NCBI GenBank assembly: GCA_964633285.1
Contig: CAZWGA010000020.1
Location: forward strand, 23,375 to 87,374
Direction of reading: 5' to 3'
DNA length: 64,000 bases
Source: 20CM-2-55-15 sp964633285
GTDB taxonomy: Bacteria; Acidobacteriota; Terriglobia; 20CM-2-55-15
A program made the translations under genes and the position numbers. The notes under the pieces are model-generated. The model saw nothing but the letters and a program-made list of their open reading frames with translations. It did not search any database and was not told the DNA's origin. Below, one piece after another: positions 53,318 to 60,872 of this stretch (position 1 is its first letter; each line of letters begins with the position of its first letter).

Positions 53318-55692
53318 AATCAACCCGCCTGCAATATATCGGTCTGGGTCTGATTACCGCCGCCGTATATGTGGCGGGAGCCAAGCTGGGATTGAGACTG
53401 GCTTTTGTTGCCGAGCAGGTAACCGTCGTATGGCCGCCGACGGGTATCGCATTCGCCGCAGTGCTGCTGTTGGGATTCCGCATCTGGCCGTACATCGCTC
53501 TCGGCGCCTTCATAGCAAATGTAACGACGGACGCCCCAGTCATCACATCGCTGGGCATCGCTGCGGGAAATACTCTTGAAGCCCTGACTGGAGCGTATCT
53601 CGTAACTCGCATTGTTCAGTTTCGGCCTTCTCTGGACAGACTGCGCGACGTTTTCGGACTTATTTTTTTCGGAGCCGGCGTCAGTACAACCGTCAGCGCG
53701 ACGATCGGCGTGACAAGCCTGTGTCTCACCGGAATGCAGCCCTGGGAACGATTCGGTTCTCTCTGGTTCGTATGGTTCCTCGGTGATGCCATGGGCAACA
53801 TGCTGATCGCGCCTTTGATCCTGACGTTGTCCTCAACGGAATCCCGCAAGCGGGTCCAGTCGCGTGGCCTGGGTGAGTATGCTGCGCTGATGGCGGTCCT
53901 GGGCGCGTCGGACCTCGGGATCTTTCTGGCTCCCAATACATTCCTGGCCAGATACAACCCGCGCTCGTATGCCGTATTCCCGCCGTTGATCTGGGCTGCA
54001 TTGCGCTTTGGACCGTGCGGAACCGCCATCGCAAGCGTCTTTACCGCCACGGTCGCAATCCTGTGCACAGCGTATGGATTCGGTCCATTCACCGCTGCAA
54101 GCATGAACGACAATCTGATCGCACTACAGCTCTTCATGTCCATTGCAGCGGGAACCGGATTGGTTTTGGCCGTGACGCAAACGGAACGCGATTCAGCAGT
54201 GAAGTCTCTTTATCGCAGCGAGCAACGTTACAAATCGCTCGTTCTGGCTTCATCCAACGTCGTGTGGTCGACCGACGAAAGCGGAAATGTCATCGAAGAT
54301 CTTCCAACCTGGCGCGCGTTTGCGGGTCAAAGCAAAGACGCAATGATGGGCCGCGGATGGATGAGCAGAATTCATCCCGACGATGTCGAACAGGTGCGCC
54401 GCGTGTGGGAACGCTCGATTGCCACTGGAACACCGCATGAAAACGAATTTCGTGTCATGACGGCGGACGGAGCGGCCTATCGAAACGTCTTCGCGCGGGG
54501 AATACCCGTCGTTGAACCCGGAGGCAACGTCCGCGAGTGGGTCGGCACGATGACGGACATCACCGAACGCAAGCGCGTTGAGCGCCAGATGCAGGAAGAA
54601 AATCGCCGCAAGGATGAATTCCTCGCGATCCTCGCCCATGAGCTTCGCAATCCGCTCTCGCCTATTCGCAATGCCGTCGAAATCATCCGATCACCCAAAG
54701 CCGACGCATCAAAGGTGGCGTGGGCCTGCGACGTCATGGAACGTCAGATCCGCCACATGAGCCGCCTTCTCGATGATCTTCTGGATGTCGCCCGAATCAC
54801 GCGAGGCCGGGTTCAACTCTCGAAACAGCCCGCCGACTTTGCTGCGCTCGTCCGGCGAAGCATGGACACGATGCGTCTCGTATTCGAGAAGAGGCAACTG
54901 CAAATCAAAACCGAGATCACTCCGGAGCGATTGCCGATCGTGGCGGACGTCACGAGAATCGATCAGGTCGTATTTAACCTCCTGAGCAATGCCGCAAAGT
55001 TTACCCCGCCGGGCGGCGAAGTGCGTGTTCAAGTCGCGAGGGATGCGGATCAGGCTGTGCTGCGCGTGAAGGATACCGGTTGCGGGATTCCATCTGAACT
55101 GCTTCCTCATATCTTCGACCTCTTTGTACAGGGTGACCGTTCGCTCGCGCGCTCGGAAGGAGGACTGGGTATCGGACTGACGCTCGTCCAGAATCTCGTG
55201 CGAATGCACTCCGGCACAATCGAAGTCAAAAGCTATGGCGCCGGCAAGGGAACGCAGTTCACGGTGCGCCTGCCGACCCTGGGTGAAACCGTCGCTCCCG
55301 ACATCGCAGGAATAAAACAGGAGCATATGGCTTCCAATCGGAAGCGCGTGCTTCTCATCGAAGATCATGCGGACTCGGCGGAGACACTCGCTTCAATGCT
55401 GGCGATCATCGGACACGAGGCGCATGTCGCTCATGACGGACCTTCCGGCGTTGCTGAATTTGAGCGATGGAAACCTTCAGTCGTGTTACTCGACATCGGC
55501 CTGCCTGGAATCAGCGGCTACGAGGTTGCAGCGCGGCTAAGGGCGATTCGTCCGGGAAATAGTTTTCGGATCATCGCATTGACGGGTTACGGGAGCGAAG
55601 CCGACCGCGAACAGGCAAAAGCTGCCGGGATCGATCATCATCTGGTCAAACCCGTGGACGTGGACGCACTTGAAAAGCTGTTGCAGGATTGA
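53314..55692 (+). CDS. MASE1 hybrid sensor histidine kinase with receiver domain
   Basis: The 792-residue protein has a MASE1 membrane domain (about 5-300; WPPTGIAFAAVLLLG, WFLGDAMGNMLIAPL), a PAS domain (about 308-422), HisKA with phospho-acceptor H442 (AHELRNPLSPIRNA), HATPase_c (NLLSNAAKFTPPGG, DTGCGIPSE, GLGIGLTLVQNLV) and a C-terminal receiver with D727 (VVLLDIGLPG). The ligand is unknown. The 4-bp overlap with the oxidoreductase suggests a shared transcript. No response-regulator gene is adjacent. Confidence 0.95.
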   Translation: MKSTRLQYIGLGLITAAVYVAGAKLGLRLAFVAEQVTVVWPPTGIAFAAVLLLGFRIWPYIALGAFIANVTTDAPVITSLGIAAGNTLEALTGAYLVTRIVQFRPSLDRLRDVFGLIFFGAGVSTTVSATIGVTSLCLTGMQPWERFGSLWFVWFLGDAMGNMLIAPLILTLSSTESRKRVQSRGLGEYAALMAVLGASDLGIFLAPNTFLARYNPRSYAVFPPLIWAALRFGPCGTAIASVFTATVAILCTAYGFGPFTAASMNDNLIALQLFMSIAAGTGLVLAVTQTERDSAVKSLYRSEQRYKSLVLASSNVVWSTDESGNVIEDLPTWRAFAGQSKDAMMGRGWMSRIHPDDVEQVRRVWERSIATGTPHENEFRVMTADGAAYRNVFARGIPVVEPGGNVREWVGTMTDITERKRVERQMQEENRRKDEFLAILAHELRNPLSPIRNAVEIIRSPKADASKVAWACDVMERQIRHMSRLLDDLLDVARITRGRVQLSKQPADFAALVRRSMDTMRLVFEKRQLQIKTEITPERLPIVADVTRIDQVVFNLLSNAAKFTPPGGEVRVQVARDADQAVLRVKDTGCGIPSELLPHIFDLFVQGDRSLARSEGGLGIGLTLVQNLVRMHSGTIEVKSYGAGKGTQFTVRLPTLGETVAPDIAGIKQEHMASNRKRVLLIEDHADSAETLASMLAIIGHEAHVAHDGPSGVAEFERWKPSVVLLDIGLPGISGYEVAARLRAIRPGNSFRIIALTGYGSEADREQAKAAGIDHHLVKPVDVDALEKLLQD

Positions 55693-55699
55693 AAGCCGC

Positions 55700-56659
55700 T
55701 TACTTCTTCACGAACTTCTGAACGGACGCGTTGACGCTGTCGGCTATGAAAACTTCGCCTTTTGGACTCACCGCAATAACGTGAGCTTCGCCGAATTCAC
55801 CGAGCCCTTTCCCGGGTTTTCCCGTTGCGGCAAGCACTTTGCCATCGAGGTCCAGCTTGAGAAGCTGTCCTGCAAATCCGTTCACCATGAAAATATTCTG
55901 CGGACCGATATCGAGAGAGCACGGCAGGCCTGAGTATTTCAATTCCCTGATGAATTTTCCGTCGGTATCGAAGATCTGAATTCGTTGATTCTCGCGATCA
56001 GTCACCCACAACTGACCTTTGGCGTCGAACGCCAGTCCATGAGCGACATCGAATTTGCCCGGCTCCTTTCCTTTTCCGCCCCATGACTTGATGAACTTTC
56101 CGGTCTTGTCGAATTTTAGGACTCGAGGGTCGCCGTTCGCGCCCGGAGTGTGTCCCTGCGCGATGAAAATGTCTCCATTGCGTCCAATCGCAATGTCGTT
56201 CGGCTCATTCAGGAGGTGCGAGGCTTCGTTCCATTCACCGCGCTGACCTTTGGTTCCGAGAGTCAACAGAACCTGTCCCTGAGGACTGAGCTTGAGGGCG
56301 GTGTGAGCGCCGACATCGGTGGCCCAGATATTGCCGTCGCTGTCGATGCGCAATCCATGCGAACGCGTAAAAAGCCCCTCGCCAAAGGAGCGGATGAACT
56401 TTCCGCTGTTTTCAAACTCGTATAAGGATGGATTTCCGCGAGTGAGTACGAAAATGTGTCCCTTCGCATCAAACGCGACGCTTGCGGCCGCTCCCGCGAA
56501 ACTTGTCCCGGCTGGAAATACGAACGGGTCCGCCACGGAAACATAATCGAGTTCCGGCGCGGTCTGCGGAATAAGCAGGGCCGGATCCGACGGCCGTTGA
56601 GCAAAAACAGGAACACAAAAAACGAGCACGATCGCAACAATGGCGGCAGCAATGCGCAT
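55700..56659 (-). CDS. secreted NHL-repeat beta-propeller (PAL-like)
   Basis: The 319-residue protein has a signal peptide (MRIAAAIVAIVLVFCVPVFA) and NHL-type repeats (SVAFDAKGHIFVLTRGNPSL, LRIDSDGNIWATDVG, NEPNDIAIGRNGDIFIAQG, HGLAFDAKGQLWVTDREN, VIAVSPKGEVFIADS). This matches the peptidyl-amidating-lyase-like propeller group. Whether it is a lyase is uncertain. It converges on the kinase gene with 7 bp between stops. Confidence 0.85.
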   Translation of the reverse strand: MRIAAAIVAIVLVFCVPVFAQRPSDPALLIPQTAPELDYVSVADPFVFPAGTSFAGAAASVAFDAKGHIFVLTRGNPSLYEFENSGKFIRSFGEGLFTRSHGLRIDSDGNIWATDVGAHTALKLSPQGQVLLTLGTKGQRGEWNEASHLLNEPNDIAIGRNGDIFIAQGHTPGANGDPRVLKFDKTGKFIKSWGGKGKEPGKFDVAHGLAFDAKGQLWVTDRENQRIQIFDTDGKFIRELKYSGLPCSLDIGPQNIFMVNGFAGQLLKLDLDGKVLAATGKPGKGLGEFGEAHVIAVSPKGEVFIADSVNASVQKFVKK

Positions 56660-56680
56660 GCGATTTTCTCCTCGCGTGAT

Positions 56681-56710
56681 TTGCCGGGAAGTTTACCCGT
56701 GCTGTATATT
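56681..56710 (+). promoter_or_regulatory. putative sigma-70-like promoter for the TIM-barrel gene
   Basis: TTGCCG at 56681 and TATATT at 56705 are separated by 18 bp and lie 36 bp before the ATG at 56746, in the 86-bp divergent gap. The match to TTGACA/TATAAT is fair. This is from base pattern only. Confidence 0.4.
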
Positions 56711-56745
56711 CTCCGCACCAAAAAACTTCGGAGGGATGAAGAGAG

Positions 56746-57645
56746 ATGGAACCATTGAGTCGGAGAGAGTTCATGGCACTGGCCACAGTACCCACTTTGC
56801 TGCAGTCGGCTGAACCCGGTTCGGGGAAAATGTTTGTGTCGATGCACGAAGCCAGTTCCGGGTCATTCGATTTCAAGACCGCGATGGAAGGATACGCGAA
56901 GGCCGGAATCCGCGCGGTCGAACCCGACCTTCTGAAGGTTCGCGACTTTGCCATGAAGGAATCGCCGACGGCGGCAAGGCGATTGCTCGATGACCTTGGA
57001 CTCAAAGCGGTATCGTCGAGCAATCAACTCAGCCTGCCCGAACCGGGCAATGCGCGCACTCAGGCCCTCGAAGATCTGAAATGGAAAGTTGAACTCGCCC
57101 ACACGATCGGAGCGGACCGTCTCGTAACGCCTTCCGCCGGGGCCGGGATGTATACGGCGGATGACTACAAGAAAGGCATCGACAACATGCGCGAAGCCGC
57201 CGAAATCGCCAAGCCGGCCGGAGTAACACTGATGTTGGAGTTCGCGCGGACGTCAAGATTCGCCGCCTGTCTACCCACGGCGCTGATGCTGGTTCGTGAG
57301 TGCAACCATCCGAACTATCGCGTGATGATGGACACGTATCACTTCTGGGGAGGAATCAGCAAATTCGAGGACCTCGAACTGTTGCGCGATGGAGAACTTG
57401 CTCACCTTCACTTTGAAGATGTGCCGGCTGATCCGATTCGAGAACTTCAGGGACAACCGGATCGAAGATTTCCCGGCGAAGGCATCGCCCCGTTGCGAAA
57501 AATTGTGGAAGTGTTGAAGCGCAAGAAATATGCGGGTCCGGCATCAATGGAAATGTTCCAGGCCGCGACGCCCGCGCTGCGCGGCATGGATCCTTATCAG
57601 ATGGCGATGAAAGCGCGGGCAACGATCGAACCACTGATTGCTTAA
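56746..57645 (+). CDS. sugar phosphate isomerase/epimerase-like TIM-barrel protein
   Basis: The 299-residue protein opens with a twin-arginine-type start (SRREFMALATV). The AP-endonuclease-2/xylose-isomerase-like TIM barrel follows, with GIRAVEPDLLKVR, TLMLEFA and VMMDTYHFWGG, HLHFEDV and a C-terminal ASMEMF; the Glu, Asp and His residues would bind metal. It is likely exported through the Tat system. GGAGGG precedes the ATG. Substrate unknown. Confidence 0.86.
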   Translation: MEPLSRREFMALATVPTLLQSAEPGSGKMFVSMHEASSGSFDFKTAMEGYAKAGIRAVEPDLLKVRDFAMKESPTAARRLLDDLGLKAVSSSNQLSLPEPGNARTQALEDLKWKVELAHTIGADRLVTPSAGAGMYTADDYKKGIDNMREAAEIAKPAGVTLMLEFARTSRFAACLPTALMLVRECNHPNYRVMMDTYHFWGGISKFEDLELLRDGELAHLHFEDVPADPIRELQGQPDRRFPGEGIAPLRKIVEVLKRKKYAGPASMEMFQAATPALRGMDPYQMAMKARATIEPLIA

Positions 57646-57668
57646 GAACAAATGGAGGGATGCAGTCT

Positions 57669-57728
57669 ATTTGAGAGTGGAGAACCCAATATCTGAGATC
57701 TCAAATATTGGGTTCTCCACTCTCAAAT
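57669..57728. repeat. intergenic palindrome, copy D
   Basis: Left arm ATTTGAGAGTGGAGAACC and onward (57669-57696) and right arm 57701-57728 match at 27 of 28 positions, with a 4-nt GATC loop. It lies between two convergent stop codons (57645 and 57748). It could end transcription from both sides, but there is no T-tract. The sequence is unlike copies A, C and E although the design is the same. Confidence 0.93.
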
Positions 57729-57747
57729 GTGTTGTGCGTTTCTAGGA

Positions 57748-60156
57748 CTACCTGGCTAGCGCATTCGGCCGAATCTGGAAGTGCACAATTTTTCCTTTCG
57801 TGCCCTTACCGCCTTCGATGTGCCACACAAAGTGCGTGCCGTAGTTCGACCACAGCCCACGGCCTTTCCAGCCACCATTGGGATCATCAATGCGCCCATC
57901 CATTCCGCGGGCATAGAAGCCCAGCGGATAGGGCACGCGAAGATTGATCCACTCTTTGGTCTGCGTGTTGAGCGCGAGCACCGAGTCGGAATTCGAACCC
58001 GTTGCGAACGGCGTATTCGCTCCGAGTCCCGCTATATTCTGCTGATCGACCCAGTTGTAGTAGTGGAAGTCGGCCGGGATTTCCGTTCCCTTCAGCTTCG
58101 GACCATCGGTCTGATAAAGCGTCCAACCTTCAGCGCACTGACTACCGTCGGTTTTCTGCGGTCCAGTGAGGTCTTTGCATTTGCGAACATCGAAACTCGC
58201 GAGATGGCTGCTGGCGGCAAGAGCGGTCCAGACCACGCCGTTGGTATCGATGTCGATTCCACGCGGATCGAAGCCCGCTTCCGGAATCTTGAAGACCTGA
58301 GTCTTGCAGCTCTCCGGCGGATTGTTGCCACGCTGCAGACGAATCAACATGCCCGGCATCGGGTTCTCACTGACGCCCCAAACGGAATCGTCAGCAGGAC
58401 TCGGAATAACCGAATAAAGATTGAATCGAACCATCGTGTCGAGTTTGGGATCGAACGGCGCCGCCGGTCCACCTCGGCCACCGCCACGCCCGGCGCCACG
58501 GCCACCGCCGGCTGCTCCTCCACCTGCACCTCCACCTGCCGGAGGACCACCTGCAGGCGGTGCTGCAGCGCCTCGCGCCGGTGCGGGAGCAGCACCTCCA
58601 CCGGTGTCACCCTGATAGAGAAGTTCGTTGCCGCTGATCTGTTGAACCGTTGTGTTCCATGGACGGGTGATCTTGCCGTCGCCGTTGGTATCGACGACTT
58701 GTCCGCACCAGCCGACTGCAGTCTGTTCCGCTTTGATCTCGTTCTTGGTCTCGGCGAGCGTTTTATCGTAGAGCTTCGTATTCAGCCATCCGAAGATCGG
58801 ACCGCTCAGCTCGTTGAAGTAAAGCGTTTCGTCAGCATCGTTGTCGAATTGAAGATGATGTGTGCTGTAGCAGGTCTCGATCAACTGCCACTTCTGAGTC
58901 TTCGGATCGTAGTACGAAGTCTGGCGCCCGCTCCCCGTCAGCGGGAACCAATCGGCGGACTTGTTACCCAATGCGGGATCGTTACACCATTTCGGTTCTT
59001 CCCTGCCGCGAATCTTTGAAGTCGTCCAGACACGACCTTTGCTGTCGAGCATCGGGTTGTGTGGATCGGCCGGGTTATACGGCGGATTCGCCCAGAGCCA
59101 TTCGTTGCCCCAGTGCAGCGACGGCATCACCGGCTTCGGAAAACGCGATGGAACGCTTGCGCGGTCTTCACGAGTCGGAATGTCGATCGTGTACGTGCTG
59201 TTTTCCTTCGGATCCATCACGACGAGCTGTCCATGACCCGCATTCACGGCATAGACAGGTCCGCCGCCATTCACCGTGGGATGATTTTTGTCGGTGGAAG
59301 CCTGATCGTGCATGAACGAATGATCGTCACCCACATCCCACAACGTGACGACGACATTCCGCTCGACACCCTTCGGCCGCTTCGGCGCGGGCGGTACTTC
59401 ACCCTTCGCAATGCGGTCGGTCCAATCGGCAAACGACTTCAACGAACCATCGTGACCCATCGTGCTCAGCGTGCCATACATCGAATCGCCGCGGACGCCG
59501 CCGTGTAAACGGCGATCCCACGCATCAACCGATGTCTTGATGTTGGGCTCGACTTTATAAACATCGTCGAGCGTTCGTGTGAGCTGATTGCCGAGCTGAT
59601 GGCAGAAATTGCATCCCGATTTCAACTGGTTGATCCAATGGTTCTGCGTCAGCATTCCGGCGCCGATTCCATTGCCCTGATTCCCTTTCCCCGGAAACAT
59701 ACTGCGATCCGGCGGCGCCAGCAGCGACAACCAATAATTGCCGGGATAGACTTTGGCCGCTTCCTGCGGGGTCTTGGCGACCGTCGCGCGAAGCGTGATC
59801 GAATTCGTGCCGGGCTTCATGGTCACCGGAGTGGAATCGAGAAGTCCGTATCCGCGAACCCAGACTTTATAAGTCGCGTTCGGGAGATCGGGGACCATGA
59901 ACTTGCCCTGATCGTCCGTTACAACCTCTTTAATGAAATTCGTCAGCAGATCCTTCGTCTCTGCGATCACCCACACGCCGGCCTCCGTCCCGTTGCTGCT
60001 CTGGACCACGCCTGTGATGTAACCCGTCGCCGGCGGAATGTTTCGTTGAGACTGTAACAAGGCGCTCGTAGGATAGGCTCCAAACGCGGCAACAAGAACG
60101 ATCAGGCACGCGCAAAGAAACCCAATCCTCACCCTGGAAAGGGTAGAGATCTTCAT
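57748..60156 (-). CDS. secreted heme c-motif protein with regulatory-like domain and beta-propeller
   Basis: The 802-residue protein starts at ATG 60156, with AGGAGGAATT upstream and a signal peptide (MKISTLSRVRIGFLCACLIV). A carboxypeptidase-regulatory-like domain lies at about 45-125 (GYITGVVQSSNGTEAGVWV), followed by a heme c site CNFCH (C182, C185, H186). The C-terminal half has propeller-like strands (FDPRGIDIDTNGVVWTALAA). A Pro/Gly/Ala-rich linker lies near 58450-58620. It may be a lyase-like or quinoprotein-like enzyme, but no catalytic site is clear. Confidence 0.83.
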   Translation of the reverse strand: MKISTLSRVRIGFLCACLIVLVAAFGAYPTSALLQSQRNIPPATGYITGVVQSSNGTEAGVWVIAETKDLLTNFIKEVVTDDQGKFMVPDLPNATYKVWVRGYGLLDSTPVTMKPGTNSITLRATVAKTPQEAAKVYPGNYWLSLLAPPDRSMFPGKGNQGNGIGAGMLTQNHWINQLKSGCNFCHQLGNQLTRTLDDVYKVEPNIKTSVDAWDRRLHGGVRGDSMYGTLSTMGHDGSLKSFADWTDRIAKGEVPPAPKRPKGVERNVVVTLWDVGDDHSFMHDQASTDKNHPTVNGGGPVYAVNAGHGQLVVMDPKENSTYTIDIPTREDRASVPSRFPKPVMPSLHWGNEWLWANPPYNPADPHNPMLDSKGRVWTTSKIRGREEPKWCNDPALGNKSADWFPLTGSGRQTSYYDPKTQKWQLIETCYSTHHLQFDNDADETLYFNELSGPIFGWLNTKLYDKTLAETKNEIKAEQTAVGWCGQVVDTNGDGKITRPWNTTVQQISGNELLYQGDTGGGAAPAPARGAAAPPAGGPPAGGGAGGGAAGGGRGAGRGGGRGGPAAPFDPKLDTMVRFNLYSVIPSPADDSVWGVSENPMPGMLIRLQRGNNPPESCKTQVFKIPEAGFDPRGIDIDTNGVVWTALAASSHLASFDVRKCKDLTGPQKTDGSQCAEGWTLYQTDGPKLKGTEIPADFHYYNWVDQQNIAGLGANTPFATGSNSDSVLALNTQTKEWINLRVPYPLGFYARGMDGRIDDPNGGWKGRGLWSNYGTHFVWHIEGGKGTKGKIVHFQIRPNALAR

Positions 60157-60255
60157 GCAATTCCTCCTGTCAAGATATGCATACAAGTATTGCGTTATCA
60201 GCCGAGCAGTATAGTCAGCCAGACCGACAGGACGCAACTACATCAATTCGCCATG

Positions 60256-60762
60256 TTAGAGGCGAATCGGCCTCCACCTGAAAAACTCTTTGACCGGCCG
60301 TTTCCCGGCCTCCGGAGCATGTACAAAATTGGCCATCAGGTTTTCAGCCGCAAACTTTTGCGAAGCTCGATAGCCGAACAGATAAAACCGGACGGGATGC
60401 TTCAGTTCGTGCTCGCCATTAATAAGGATGTCGAAAATCAGGTGCATGATGGCCCCGGCCCAATACCCCATCAGCAGCGGCCTTGGATAAAACGCGATAA
60501 CGATAAGCAGAAGGGTCATCAGCTCCAGCGAATGGAGGGGTAGCACAAGCCGTTGAGGATTGTACGAGAAGTAATAACGAAGAAAGCTCAATGGCCCGGG
60601 ACGCCGCCATTGCTTTTCGAACAATAAATAATCGAGATAGTGATCGACATCAATCAGAAAGCCGCCGGCAACACATCCGGCCGCACCTTCGATAGAACCC
60701 GTGACCGCATAGGATAGCGCTGCCAACCCCAGCGACGTTGCAAGGTGTCCTCCCGGCATCAT
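60256..60762 (-). CDS. membrane-bound metal-dependent hydrolase-like protein
   Basis: The 168-residue protein starts at ATG 60762; the longer frame begins at TTG inside palindrome E. It has hydrophobic helices and a His/Asp-rich motif (GFLIDVDHYLDYL, LPLHSLELMTLLLI, GAIMHLIFDILINGEHE) like the DUF457/DUF4184 membrane hydrolase group. The match is by motif only. No strong ribosome site is seen. Confidence 0.65.
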   Translation of the reverse strand: MMPGGHLATSLGLAALSYAVTGSIEGAAGCVAGGFLIDVDHYLDYLLFEKQWRRPGPLSFLRYYFSYNPQRLVLPLHSLELMTLLLIVIAFYPRPLLMGYWAGAIMHLIFDILINGEHELKHPVRFYLFGYRASQKFAAENLMANFVHAPEAGKRPVKEFFRWRPIRL

Positions 60763-60802
60763 GAGGAATAGTTTACTGGACGAAGCACCAAATTCGGCGA
60801 CG

Positions 60803-60867
60803 AACAATTCGAGGGACGCACCCCCGAATTCAAGTTCGGAGTTCGGGGGGGCGTCCCTCGAATTGTT
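60803..60867. repeat. intergenic palindrome, copy E
   Basis: Left arm AACAATTCGAGGGACGCACC and onward (60803-60828) and right arm 60842-60867 match at 25 of 26 positions, with a 13-nt loop. It lies between two minus-strand genes. It shares GAGGGACGCACCC with copy C and the AGGGAC core with copy A. Confidence 0.93.
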
Positions 60868-60872
60868 ACGGG

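Noticed and set aside
57781..59019. Plus-strand frame (412 codons) opposite the heme/propeller gene
   Set aside because: It is a shadow of a gene with signal peptide, ribosome site and heme motif on the other strand.
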